Source: Streptomyces flaveolus (GTDB lineage: Bacteria > Actinomycetota > Actinomycetes > Streptomycetales > Streptomycetaceae). Taken from it: a stretch of DNA of 64,000 nucleotides. This document shows positions 40,997 to 49,205 of this stretch, one piece after another; the first letter of the stretch is position 1, and every line of letters starts with the position of its first letter. The position numbers and the translations under genes were made by a program. Under the pieces are notes generated by a model. That model was not told the origin of the DNA and searched no databases. It worked only from the letters and a program-made list of their open reading frames with translations. The DNA lies in the NCBI RefSeq assembly GCF_014648815.1, contig NZ_BMRV01000006.1, forward strand, positions 310,001 to 374,000, given 5' to 3'.

Positions 40997-42412
40997 CTAC
41001 GACGCCACGCCGGCGGCCTTCGCCGCCTCGCGTACGGCGCCCGCGACGGCACCGGCGACCTTGTCGTTGAAGACGCTCGGGACGATGTAGTTCGGGTTCA
41101 GCTCGTCCTCGCTCACCACGTCCGCGAGGGCCTGCGCGGCGGCCAGCATCATCTCGGTGTTGACGGTGCGGGACTGGGCGTCCAGCAGGCCGCGGAAGAC
41201 GCCCGGGAAGACCAGCACGTTGTTGATCTGGTTCGGGAAGTCGGAGCGGCCGGTGGCCACAACCGCCGCCGTCTGACGGGCGATTGCCGGGTCCACCTCA
41301 GGGTCGGGGTTCGCGAGCGCGAACACGATCGCGCCGTCGGCCATGGCGGCCACGTCGTCGCCGTCCAGGACGTTGGGGGCGGAGACGCCGATGAAGACGT
41401 CGGCGCCGTGCACCGCCTCCTTCAGGGTGCCGGTCAGGCCCTCCGGGTTGGTGTTGTCGGCGATCCAGCGCAGCGCCGACTCGGGCGCGGCGTCGACCAG
41501 GTCGGCGCGGCCGGAGTGGACGACGCCGTGGATGTCGGCGACGACGGCGTTCTTGACGCCCGCGGCGATCAGCAGCTTGAGGATGGCCGTACCGGCGGCG
41601 CCGGCGCCGGACATGACGACGCGCACGTTCTCGATGGGCTTGTCCACCACGCGCAGCGCGTTGGTCAGGGCGGCGAGGACGACGATCGCGGTGCCGTGCT
41701 GGTCGTCGTGGAAGACGGGGATGTCGAGGGCCTCGCGCAGCCGGGCCTCGATCTCGAAGCAGCGCGGCGCGGAGATGTCCTCGAGGTTGATGCCGGCGAA
41801 GCCCGGGGCGATGGCCTTGACGATCTCGACGATCGCGTCGGTGTCCTGGGTGTCGAGGCAGATCGGCCAGGCGTCGATGCCGGCGAAGCGCTTGAACAGG
41901 GCCGCCTTGCCCTCCATGACGGGCAGCGCGGCCTTCGGGCCGATGTTGCCGAGGCCCAGTACCGCGGAGCCGTCCGTCACGACCGCAACGGAGTTGCGCT
42001 TGATGGTCAGGCGGCGGGCGTCCTCGGGGTTCTCGGCGATCGCCATGCAGACGCGGGCCACGCCGGGCGTGTAGACCATGGACAGGTCGTCACGGTTGCG
42101 GATGGGGTGCTTCGACGCCATCTCGATCTTGCCGCCGAGGTGCATCAGGAACGTACGGTCGGAGACCTTGCCGAGGATGACGCCCTCGATGCCGCGCAGC
42201 TGCTCCACGATCTCGTCGGCGTGGGAGGTCGAGCCGGCCGCGATGGTGACGTCGATACGCAGCTTGTCGTGGCCGGACGCGGTGACGTCGAGGCCGGTCA
42301 CCGAGCCGCCGGAGGACTCCACGGCGGTGGTGAGCTGCGAGACGGCGGTTCCGCTCGCGGGCACCTCCAACCTGATGGTCATCGAGTAGGAGACGCTGGG
42401 CGCCGTTGCCAT
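40997..42412 (-). CDS. NAD(P)-dependent malic enzyme with N-terminal ACT-like domain
   Basis: 471 residues. Residues ~8-85 form an ACT-like regulatory domain (MTIRLEVPASGTAVSQLTTAVESSGGSVTG); then the malic enzyme domain (DLSMVYTPGVARVC, HDDQHGTAIV) and the NAD-binding domain (RVVMSGAGAAGTAILKLLIAAGV, VFIGVSAPNVL). Oxidatively decarboxylates malate to pyruvate. From memory, S. coelicolor has an NAD-linked (SCO2951) and an NADP-linked enzyme; position suggests this is the NAD-linked one, which I cannot prove from sequence. GAGGAAG lies about 6 bases before the ATG. Two inverted repeats upstream suggest regulation. Confidence 0.93.
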   Translation of the reverse strand: MATAPSVSYSMTIRLEVPASGTAVSQLTTAVESSGGSVTGLDVTASGHDKLRIDVTIAAGSTSHADEIVEQLRGIEGVILGKVSDRTFLMHLGGKIEMASKHPIRNRDDLSMVYTPGVARVCMAIAENPEDARRLTIKRNSVAVVTDGSAVLGLGNIGPKAALPVMEGKAALFKRFAGIDAWPICLDTQDTDAIVEIVKAIAPGFAGINLEDISAPRCFEIEARLREALDIPVFHDDQHGTAIVVLAALTNALRVVDKPIENVRVVMSGAGAAGTAILKLLIAAGVKNAVVADIHGVVHSGRADLVDAAPESALRWIADNTNPEGLTGTLKEAVHGADVFIGVSAPNVLDGDDVAAMADGAIVFALANPDPEVDPAIARQTAAVVATGRSDFPNQINNVLVFPGVFRGLLDAQSRTVNTEMMLAAAQALADVVSEDELNPNYIVPSVFNDKVAGAVAGAVREAAKAAGVAS

Positions 42413-42467
42413 GGCCGACTTCCTCTGCTTTCACCGTGTCGCGTGTTGTGCCGTCCGATCGTCGCAC

Positions 42468-42517
42468 CTACCACCGGGTACGTGGTAGCCGCCCCGGATT
42501 GCGAACGTTTTGTTCGC
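42468..42517. promoter_or_regulatory. Two inverted repeats upstream of malic enzyme
   Basis: CTACCAC / GTGGTAG with a 7-base spacer (42468-42488) and GCGAAC / GTTCGC with a 5-base spacer (42501-42517), both perfect, 56-105 bases upstream of the malic enzyme start. The second resembles a LexA box (CGAAC-N4-GTTCG) but has one extra base in the spacer, so it is not a canonical SOS box. Confidence 0.5.
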
Positions 42518-42643
42518 GCGCCGGCCGACCGGAGGAGAGCTACTTTCGGAAAACGACTTCCACCATACGAGAAGTTGGGCGCGGGCGGAAGAGGCTGCCG
42601 GGAGCGGCGGTCCGGCCCCGGGAAAGAACTCGCGGGACGGGAA

Positions 42644-42671
42644 TTGTCTTGCGGGGATCGTTTGTTACCTT
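42644..42671 (+). promoter_or_regulatory. Promoter of the small-RNA candidate
   Basis: TTGTCT (42644-42649) and TACCTT (42666-42671), spacer 16. It predicts a start around 42677-42678 on the plus strand, exactly where the closing stem of the RNA begins. Confidence 0.55.
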
Positions 42672-42677
42672 GGATGT

Positions 42678-42814
42678 GGCACCGGCTCGATCCAAGCCCC
42701 CGGGCCCAACCTTCGTCGCTACGAGCGACCACTTGCCGCGAGGCGAGCATGGCGGGTCGGTGCCACTTGGACATCGAGTGAGGCCCGCGCCGGACGACGG
42801 CGCGGGCCTCACTC
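42678..42814 (+). ncRNA. Structured small RNA candidate between malic enzyme and HelD-like genes
   Basis: About 137 bases on the plus strand between two minus-strand genes. GTGGCACCG (42676-42684) pairs with CGGTGCCAC (42758-42766) as a 9-bp closing stem. Inside is GTCGCT-ACG-AGCGAC (42715-42729). A 16-bp terminator follows (42776-42814). A promoter-like pair ends just upstream. A 35-codon frame (ATG 42674) exists but would start before the predicted transcript start, so coding is less likely. I recall an S. coelicolor sRNA named scr2952 for this interval, unverified. Target unknown. Confidence 0.6.
42776..42814. terminator. Bidirectional 16-bp hairpin terminator
   Basis: GAGTGAGGCCCGCGCC / GGCGCGGGCCTCACTC around a 7-base loop. 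It ends the HelD-like gene (minus strand, stop at 42829) and the small RNA (plus strand). Confidence 0.93.
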
Positions 42815-42828
42815 ACATCCCGGTGCGC

Positions 42829-45126
42829 TCAGTCGCGCAGCAGGTCCGGCACCCCGGCCGCGTCCGGCTCGTCCCGGTCGGACGAGACGATCGTCAGCTG
42901 CTGCGTGGCCCGGGTCAGGGCGACGTAGAGCACACGCAGCCCGGCGGGCGACTCGTCCGCGATCTCGGCCGGCGAGACGACGACGGTCGCGTCGTACTCC
43001 AGGCCCTTGGCCTCCAGGCTGCCCAGCGCCACCACCCGGTCGCCGAGCCCGGCGAGCCAGCGCCGGGCCTCCTCGCGGCGGTTCATCGCCACGACGACGC
43101 CGACGGTGCCGTCGACGAGGTCCAGCAGCCGGGCCGCCTCCGCCCGCACGGTCGAGGCCAGGGCGTCCCCGACGACGGCGAAGCGCGGCTCCACACCGGT
43201 CGAGCGGACCGCCGTCGGCGCCTTCGAGCCCGGCATGGCGAGGGCGAGCACCTTGGCCGCCAGCTCGGCGATCTCGGCCGGGTTGCGGTAGTTCACGGTC
43301 AGCTCGAAGCGCCGCCGCGGACGGGTGCCCAGGGCCTCGTCCCGGGCCGCCGCCGCCTCGTCCGGGTCGGACCAGGAGGACTGTGCCGGGTCACCGACGA
43401 CGGTCCAGGTGGCGTGCCGGCCGCGGCGGCCGACCATCCGCCACTGCATGGGCGTGAGGTCCTGCGCCTCGTCGACGATGACGTGCGCGTACTCGGTGCG
43501 CTCCTGCGCCAGCCGCTCGGCGCGCTCCCACTGCGTCTCCTCGCGCTGCGGCATCAGCTCCTCGAGGCCGGTCAGCTGGTCCAGCGGGTCCAGCTCGCGC
43601 CGCTTGCGGGGGCGGGCCGGGGTGCCGAGGACGGCCTGGAGCTCGTCGAGCAGGGCGATGTCGTGCACGGAGTGGCCGTCGCGGCGCAGCGACCGGGCCA
43701 CCTTGCGGACCTCGCCGGGGTTGAGGACCCGCCGCGCCCAGCGGCCCAGCCGCTTCTCGTCCGCCATGGCCGCCAGCACGGCACCGGGCGTCAGCTCCGG
43801 CCACCAGGCGTCCATGAAGGCGATGAAGGGGTCCTCGGAGCTGACGTCCTCGTCGAAGGAGGACCGCAGCTCGGCGGCCAGCTCCGGGTCGCTGTGGCGG
43901 CCGGCGGCGCCGGACTTGGCCCACAGGGCGTCCAGCAGCAGCCGGCGGGCCCGCGGACGCAGCAGGTTGACGGGCGCCGTGCCGCCGAGCACGGTGCGGC
44001 GGACGGCGGCCAGCTCCTCCGCCTCCAGTTCCAGCCGCCGGCCGAAGGCGACGACCCGCAGCAGGGTCGGGGAACCCTCGGGCTCCAGTGCCCCGCGCGC
44101 GGCCCTGCGCAGCACCTTGAGCATCCGCGAGGAGCCCTTGGCGCGGGCGATGGCCGGGGAGTCGTACAGCGTGGCCTCGGCGCCGTCGACGAGGGAGCCG
44201 ATGGCGCGGATGGCGACCTGCCCCTCCTCGCCGAGGGAGGGCAGCACGCCCTCGGTGTACGCCACGAGCAGCGGCGTCGGCGAGACGATCAGGATGCCGC
44301 CCGCGTAGCGGCGCCGGTCCTGGTAGAGCAGGTACGCCGCCCGGTGCAGGGCGACGGCGGTCTTGCCGGTGCCGGGGCCGCCCTCGACGTACGTCACGGA
44401 GGCGGCGGGGGCGCGGATGACCAGGTCCTGCTCGGCCTGGATGGAGGCGACGATGTCCCGCATGCTGTGGGTGCGGGCCTGGCCGAGGGCGGCCATCAGG
44501 GCGCCGTCGCCGACGACGGGCAGCGCCTCGCCGTCCAGGTACGCCGTGATCTCGGGCCGCATCAGGTCGTCCTCGACGCCGAGGACGCGCCGCCCCTTGG
44601 ACCGGATGACCCGGCGGCGCACGACCCGGCCCGGGTCGACCGGCGTGGAACGGTAGAACGGCGCGGCGGCGGGCGCCCGCCAGTCGATGACCAGCGGCGC
44701 GTAGTCCTCGTCCAGGACGCCGATGCGGCCGATGTGCAGGGTCTCGGCGATGTCGGCGGTGTCGTCGGGCCGTACGGTGCCCTCGGCGGGCTCGACGGCC
44801 GTGTACGCGCCGTCCGCGCCCTTCTTGCCGTCCTTGCCGAGGAGCAGGTCGATACGGCCGAAGAGGAAGTCCTCGAACTCGTTGTTGAGCCGGTTCAGGT
44901 GGATACCCGCCCGGAAGACCTGTGCGTCGCGCTCGGCGAGCGCGCCGGGGGTGCCGACGTGGCCGCGCCGGGCCGCGTCCTGCATGAGGAACTCGGCCTC
45001 GTGGATCTTCTCCTCGAGTCGGCGGTACACCCGGTCCAGGTGTGCCTGTTCCACGCTGATCTCTCGGTCGCGTACGGAATCGTGCACCGAGTCGACCGCC
45101 GAATCCTGTTGTGCCTGTGCGGCCAC
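42829..45126 (-). CDS. HelD-like superfamily 1 ATPase (RNA polymerase recycling type)
   Basis: 765 residues. An N-terminal helical/coiled-coil arm (about 20-90, EQAHLDRVYRRLEEKIHEAEF) is followed by UvrD-like lobes with Walker A GGPGTGKT (249-256), motif II VDEAQDLTPMQW and motif III DPAQSSW. The long insertion between motifs Ia and II and the N-terminal arm fit HelD/HelR, which frees stalled RNA polymerase and in some Streptomyces confers rifamycin tolerance. No UvrD partner or nuclease domain. I looked for a rifamycin-associated element upstream and saw none. Ends in a strong terminator. Confidence 0.85.
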   Translation of the reverse strand: MAAQAQQDSAVDSVHDSVRDREISVEQAHLDRVYRRLEEKIHEAEFLMQDAARRGHVGTPGALAERDAQVFRAGIHLNRLNNEFEDFLFGRIDLLLGKDGKKGADGAYTAVEPAEGTVRPDDTADIAETLHIGRIGVLDEDYAPLVIDWRAPAAAPFYRSTPVDPGRVVRRRVIRSKGRRVLGVEDDLMRPEITAYLDGEALPVVGDGALMAALGQARTHSMRDIVASIQAEQDLVIRAPAASVTYVEGGPGTGKTAVALHRAAYLLYQDRRRYAGGILIVSPTPLLVAYTEGVLPSLGEEGQVAIRAIGSLVDGAEATLYDSPAIARAKGSSRMLKVLRRAARGALEPEGSPTLLRVVAFGRRLELEAEELAAVRRTVLGGTAPVNLLRPRARRLLLDALWAKSGAAGRHSDPELAAELRSSFDEDVSSEDPFIAFMDAWWPELTPGAVLAAMADEKRLGRWARRVLNPGEVRKVARSLRRDGHSVHDIALLDELQAVLGTPARPRKRRELDPLDQLTGLEELMPQREETQWERAERLAQERTEYAHVIVDEAQDLTPMQWRMVGRRGRHATWTVVGDPAQSSWSDPDEAAAARDEALGTRPRRRFELTVNYRNPAEIAELAAKVLALAMPGSKAPTAVRSTGVEPRFAVVGDALASTVRAEAARLLDLVDGTVGVVVAMNRREEARRWLAGLGDRVVALGSLEAKGLEYDATVVVSPAEIADESPAGLRVLYVALTRATQQLTIVSSDRDEPDAAGVPDLLRD

Positions 45127-45246
45127 CGGGCCCCCTTCTGACGTGCTGGGCAGCCGTCAACCGTACGCGAAGGGGGGCCGGGAGGCCACGGGGCGGTCCG
45201 GTGGGGCCGGGGCCTGTCCGGAGGATCAGGTCGCAGCACAGCCGCG

Positions 45247-45275
45247 GCCCTCGATCGGCGCCGGTGATCGAGGGC
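45247..45275 (-). terminator. Hairpin between rsuA and the HelD-like gene
   Basis: Perfect 10-bp arms GCCCTCGATC / GATCGAGGGC around a 9-base loop, in the 294-base gap 45127-45420. It may be a second terminator of the sigU-rsuA operon. Confidence 0.55.
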
Positions 45276-45312
45276 GTCCGGAGGCAAGGCGGAGGAGGGC
45301 CGCAACGCGATC

Positions 45313-45338
45313 GGGTCCCCCGCGCGAGCGCAGCCGAG
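45313..45338 (-). repeat. Second dispersed repeat type, copy 2
   Basis: Inverted relative of the element at 22517-22542: GGGTCCCCCGCGCGAGCG then CAGCCGAG. Lies in the gap downstream of rsuA. Confidence 0.55.
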
Positions 45339-45364
45339 CGAGGGGGGCCGACAGCCGACGGCAA

Positions 45365-45402
45365 CGCCGCGGACGGGCGTGCCGGACCCCGCGTCCGCGG
45401 CG
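45365..45402 (-). terminator. Terminator of the sigU-rsuA operon
   Basis: 11-bp stem CGCCGCGGACG / CGTCCGCGGCG with a 16-base loop, about 20 bases after the rsuA stop. Confidence 0.65.
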
Positions 45403-45420
45403 TGATCCGCCGGACGGGCC

Positions 45421-46254
45421 CTACACGTCCACCTCCACCAGGCGGTCGCCGTCGAAGGTCATGACCTCGAAGTGGTCGATCTGGTTGGGCTGGAGGGCGG
45501 CGCCGCCGTGCACGTAGAGCGGCTCCTTGGCCTTGTCGGTGGCGGCGCCCGGGATGCCGTAGCCCCAGTTCGGGACGGACCAGGAGCTGAGCGTCTCGCG
45601 CTCGCCGTTCTTGCCGACGGCGATCAGGGAGCACTTCTCGGGCCCCTTGACGTTCTTGAGCTCCAGGACGGCGTCGGTGCCCCAGGCCTTCTTCTCCAGG
45701 GCCACGGTGGCGCTGACCTTGGTGGCCGGGTCGGTCGCGGTGACCCGGTCGGGCATGGCGGCGAAGGCGGACGCGGCGGGGCTGCTGGTCTGCTGGGCCT
45801 CGGTCCGGTGGCCGCCGCCGTCGTCACCGCCGCTGGTCGTCGCCACCGCGGCGAACGGGCCGCCGATGATCAGCGCGGCCGCGGTGCCCACCAGGTAGAA
45901 GTTGCGGCGGCGTTTGCTCGCGCGGCGCTCGGCGACCTCGTCGACGAGCCTCTCCGCCAGCCGCGGGCTCGGCCTGGCGGTCAGCGACTCGGCGATCGCG
46001 GGGGTGCCCGCGCCCGGCAGGTCCGCGAGGGCGGCCATCATGGGCTCCATGCCGGCCAGCTCGTCGAGCTGCTGGGCGCACCACTCGCAGCCCGCGAGAT
46101 GCGCCTCGAAAGCGGTTGCTTCGGCGTCGTCGAGAATCCCTAGGGCGTAGGCGCCTACCGTCTCGTGTTCGTTCGGCACCGATGATCCCTGCATGGGGGC
46201 AGAATTACCCGAATCACCCGCGCCGAATCCCTGGAAACCCCCGTACCCGCTCAT
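45421..46254 (-). CDS. rsuA: Anti-sigma factor RsuA (ZAS type)
   Basis: 277 residues. N-terminal zinc-binding anti-sigma motif: HETVGAYALGILDDAEATAFEAHLAGCEWC (His-x3-Cys-x2-Cys at the end). One membrane segment (FYLVGTAAALIIGGPFAAVA, ~118-137) and an extracytoplasmic domain (EKKAWGTDAVLELKNVKGPEKCSLIAVG). Overlaps the sigma gene stop by one base (TGATG), so expression is coupled. It should hold the sigma factor at the membrane until a signal triggers release. By position it corresponds to rsuA of S. coelicolor. Confidence 0.9.
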   Translation of the reverse strand: MSGYGGFQGFGAGDSGNSAPMQGSSVPNEHETVGAYALGILDDAEATAFEAHLAGCEWCAQQLDELAGMEPMMAALADLPGAGTPAIAESLTARPSPRLAERLVDEVAERRASKRRRNFYLVGTAAALIIGGPFAAVATTSGGDDGGGHRTEAQQTSSPAASAFAAMPDRVTATDPATKVSATVALEKKAWGTDAVLELKNVKGPEKCSLIAVGKNGERETLSSWSVPNWGYGIPGAATDKAKEPLYVHGGAALQPNQIDHFEVMTFDGDRLVEVDV

Positions 46255-46832
46255 CACGCCGTCACCCCCCGCTCCTCCAGTGCCAGCTTCATCGAACGCA
46301 GGGCGTAGAACACCCGGGAGCGAACGGTGCCGCTGGGAATGCCCAGTGTCTGCGCCGCCTCATTGACGGTACGCCCCTTGAAGTACGTCTCGACGAGAAC
46401 CTCCCGGTGGGCCGGGGTCAGGTCGTCGAGCGCGTCCGACAGCGTCATCAGCCACAGCGCCTTGTCGATCTCGTCCTCCGCGGGGATGACCTCCAGCGGC
46501 GACGGATCGACCTCCTGCGGCCGGGCCTGCCGGCTGCGGTGGCCGTCGATGACGATGCGCCGGGCGACCGTCACCAGCCAGGGGCGTACCGATCCGGTCG
46601 CACGGTTGAGCTGACCGGCGTTCTTCCAGGCACGGATGAGCGTCTCCTGGACGACGTCCTCGGCGCGCTGCCGGTCCCCCGCGACCAGCCGCAGCACGTA
46701 CGCCAGCAAGGGGCCGGCGTGCTCCCGGTAGAGGGCGCGCATCAGCTCCTCGTCGGGCTCCGAGGAGGTCTGGGACATGCGATGTCGGGCCCTCGCACCA
46801 CGTTCACCGGCCACGACGGAATCCTTGCGCAC
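46254..46832 (-). CDS. sigU: ECF sigma factor SigU
   Basis: ECF sigma-70 factor, about 192 residues from GTG 46832. Region 2 (LYREHAGPLLAYVLRLVAGDRQRAEDVVQETLIRAWKN) and region 4 (LTPAHREVLVETYFKGRTVNEAAQTLGIPSGTVRSRVFYALRSMK) are both complete. GTG 46832 is chosen because GGAGG lies just upstream; ATG 46778 gives a shorter protein without a ribosome site. Followed by its anti-sigma rsuA with a one-base overlap. In S. coelicolor SigU affects differentiation and secretion when unleashed. Confidence 0.9.
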   Translation of the reverse strand: MRKDSVVAGERGARARHRMSQTSSEPDEELMRALYREHAGPLLAYVLRLVAGDRQRAEDVVQETLIRAWKNAGQLNRATGSVRPWLVTVARRIVIDGHRSRQARPQEVDPSPLEVIPAEDEIDKALWLMTLSDALDDLTPAHREVLVETYFKGRTVNEAAQTLGIPSGTVRSRVFYALRSMKLALEERGVTA

Positions 46833-46985
46833 GCCCACCTCCGATGTCCGGGGGTTCCCCCAGTCGGTCGCTCGTCCATCCGGTACGGACGCGGGGTGCG
46901 GGGTGTTCAAAGTGAGGTGACAGTTTTCTCCGGGACGGGGCGACGAAGGGGGCAGGGGCGGACATGGGGGCACATCCCGCACGCC

Positions 46986-47591
46986 TCAGCGGGCGAGGGC
47001 CGCGCGGCGGCGGTGCCGGGCGACCCGTTCGCGGTTGCCGCAGATCTCGCTGGAGCACCAGCGCCTGCGGCGGCCCCGGGAGGTGTCCACGTACACGATC
47101 GGGCAGTTGTCGCCCGCGCACTGGCGCAGGCTCGCCCGCGCGACGGGGTCGGTGAGCAGTTCCACGGCGTCCCGGGCGAGCGCGCCGAGCAGCGCGGCAC
47201 ACTCCGGAGGCGCCGTCAGCTCCCGTACCAGCGCGCCGTCCTCGCCGCGCACGGCGCGGGGCGCCGGGGGTGCGGCGCGGGCCAGGTCGTTGACGCGGGC
47301 GAGCGCGAGCTCGTAGGGCCCGCCGGGGGCCTGGCCGGGGCCGCGCGGGGCGCGGGCGCGCACCAGACGGGCGGTCTGGCAGCGCAGTTCGCGGAAACCG
47401 GCCAGCCAGGAACCGTCGGCGTGGGCCAGGGGCGTGCCCGGCGGGACGATCCCGGAGCCGGTGATCCAGGCGCGCAGCGCCGCGACGGAGTCGAGCCGTT
47501 CGACGGGGTGGGTGGTGGCGAGGAGGTCCAGACAGATCCGTCCGGTGTCGAACCGCAGCTCGTACGGGTCTGTCGCCGTACCCAGTGCCAT
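46986..47591 (-). CDS. ABATE/CGNR zinc-finger protein
   Basis: 201 residues. The N-terminal ABATE (DUF1470) domain starts PYELRFDTGRICLDLLATTHP. The C-terminal CGNR zinc finger LRQCAGDNCPIVYVDTSRGRRRRWCSSEICGNRERV has Cys-x4-Cys and Cys-x4-Cys spacing plus the defining CGNR. The family is widespread in actinobacteria and thought to be transcriptional, because of the nucleic-acid-type finger. ATG 47591. No partner gene; function unknown. Confidence 0.85.
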   Translation of the reverse strand: MALGTATDPYELRFDTGRICLDLLATTHPVERLDSVAALRAWITGSGIVPPGTPLAHADGSWLAGFRELRCQTARLVRARAPRGPGQAPGGPYELALARVNDLARAAPPAPRAVRGEDGALVRELTAPPECAALLGALARDAVELLTDPVARASLRQCAGDNCPIVYVDTSRGRRRRWCSSEICGNRERVARHRRRAALAR

Positions 47592-47957
47592 GTTCCTGTC
47601 ACCGCCTAGGGGTTGCCCACGGTGGAGCGGGCTGGGAAGGGGAGCAGGTGGACCGCTCCCTCTACAGTGCCTGCCCGCTCCCCCGCCCGGAACCCCTCGT
47701 ACCGCCCAGGCCTGGACGCTCACGCATGCGTCGGCGCGTCCGGGCGCCCGTCGACCGGACGCATGGCAGACGGCGTGCACGTGAGGGACGGGGGCGGAGC
47801 ACGACGGCGGACGGCCGCGCGGGCCGGCGCGGGGTACTGGCCGCGGCCACCAGGGAGACGCAGGGTCAGGGACCGACGACACCAGCGCCAGGGCCTCCCC
47901 GCCCGCGTCACAGCGCCCGCCCGCAGCACCTGGCCGGCCCCGGGAGCGCGGCGCGGG
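47592..47957. other. Intergenic region upstream of the CGNR gene
   Basis: 366 bases. GGAGC-N9-GCTCC inverted repeat at 47641-47659, about 50 bases upstream of the CGNR start, is the only feature I can point to. The other end holds the HemD-regulator stop without a clear terminator. No coding region has convincing codon bias. Confidence 0.4.
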
Positions 47958-49109
47958 TCAGTCGGCGGCGTACTTCGCGTCCGCGGCCGGGTCCAGGGCC
48001 AGGCGGTAGCCGCGCTTGACGACCGTCTGGATCAGCTTCGGCGTGCCGAGTGCGGTGCGCAGGCGGGCCATCGCCGTCTCCACGGCGTGCTCGTCGCGCC
48101 CGGCTCCCGGCAGCGCCCGCAGCAGTTCGGCGCGGGGCACGACCCAGCCCGGCCGCCGGGACAGCGCCCGCAGCAGGGACATCCCGGCGGGCGGCACTGC
48201 CTTGAGCTCCCCGTCGACCAGTACGGCGTGACCGCGGATCTCCACCCGGTGCCCGGCGACGGGCAGCGAGCGGGCCCGGGCCGGCAGCTCCTGGCACAGC
48301 AACTGCACGAGGGGGCCGAGCCGGAAGCGTTCGGGCTGGACCGTGTCGACGCCCTGCGCCTGGAGCGGCACCGCGGTGACCGGGCCGACGCAGGCGGGCA
48401 GCACGTCGTGGCCGAGGGCGGCGAGCAGTTCGGGCAGCAGGCCGCGCTCCTCGGCGCGGCCCAGGAAGGAGACGGCGGCGGGCGCGCTGGTGAACGTCAC
48501 CGCGTCCACGCCACGCGAGACGGCGGCGTCCAGCAGGCGGTCCACGGGCCCGAGGTCCTCCGGCGGCAGCCACCGGTAGACGGGCACCCCGACGACCTCG
48601 GCGCCGGCCGCCCGCAGCGCCTCCACGAACCCCGGCAGCGGTTCGCCGTGCAGCTGTACGGCGACCCGGCGGCCGTCGACGCCCTCCGCCAGGAGCCGGT
48701 CCAGCACCTCGGCCATGGACTCGGAGGACGGCGACCACCGCTCCGTCAGTCCCGCGGCGCGCACCGCGCCCTTGACCTTGGGGCCGCGCGCGAGCAGCTC
48801 CACCGCACGCAGCCGCTCCAGCAGGGCGTCGCCGAGGCCCCAGCCGTCCGCGGCCTCCACCCAGCCCCGGAAGCCGATGGCGGTGGTGGCCACGACGACG
48901 TCCGGCGCCTGGTCGATCAGCTGCTTGGTCGCGGCCAGCAGCTCGCTGTCGTCGGCGAGCGGCACGATCCGCAGCGCCGGGGCGTGCAGGACGGCGGCGC
49001 CGCGCCGCTGGAGCAGCGCGCCCAGCTCGTCGGCGCGGCGGGCGGCGGTCACGCCCACGGTGAACCCCGCGAGGGGGCCGTGGTCCGGCTGCTGCTGTTC
49101 GTCGTCCAT
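47958..49109 (-). CDS. HemD-like (uroporphyrinogen-III synthase) domain fused to winged-helix DNA-binding domain
   Basis: 383 residues. Residues ~20-270 are a uroporphyrinogen-III synthase (HemD) fold (GFTVGVTAARRADELGALLQRRGA, TFTSAPAAVSFLGRAEERGL). The last ~100 residues are an OmpR/PhoB-type winged helix (VDGELKAVPPAGMSLLRALSRRPGWVV ... ETAMARLRTALGTPKLIQTVVKRGYRL). Same fusion as M. tuberculosis Rv0260c, which is beside narK3. Here it is beside narK too, so it is more likely a regulator of nitrate uptake or assimilation than a heme enzyme. ATG 49109. Effector unknown; a tetrapyrrole such as siroheme precursor is a guess. Confidence 0.85.
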   Translation of the reverse strand: MDDEQQQPDHGPLAGFTVGVTAARRADELGALLQRRGAAVLHAPALRIVPLADDSELLAATKQLIDQAPDVVVATTAIGFRGWVEAADGWGLGDALLERLRAVELLARGPKVKGAVRAAGLTERWSPSSESMAEVLDRLLAEGVDGRRVAVQLHGEPLPGFVEALRAAGAEVVGVPVYRWLPPEDLGPVDRLLDAAVSRGVDAVTFTSAPAAVSFLGRAEERGLLPELLAALGHDVLPACVGPVTAVPLQAQGVDTVQPERFRLGPLVQLLCQELPARARSLPVAGHRVEIRGHAVLVDGELKAVPPAGMSLLRALSRRPGWVVPRAELLRALPGAGRDEHAVETAMARLRTALGTPKLIQTVVKRGYRLALDPAADAKYAAD

Positions 49110-49205
49110 CGCTCTCGTCCCGGTCGTCGTACCTGCCTGTACGGCGACCGAGCCTGTCAACGGCGCGTGACGGGCTCGGTTCCACCGCATGTCACCAGTG
49201 TTACG

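Noticed and set aside
42501..42517. LexA/SOS box upstream of malic enzyme
   Set aside because: CGAAC and GTTCG arms are separated by 5 bases, whereas the actinobacterial SOS box has 4; the gene is not a DNA-damage gene. Kept only as a generic inverted repeat.
42674..42781. 35-codon small protein gene inside the sRNA region
   Set aside because: The ATG lies upstream of the predicted transcript start, there is no ribosome site, and the sequence is explained by RNA stems; not excluded completely.
45127..45250. Rifamycin-associated element before the HelD-like gene
   Set aside because: I searched by eye for the paired GGGGCTTGC-type inverted repeat and found none.
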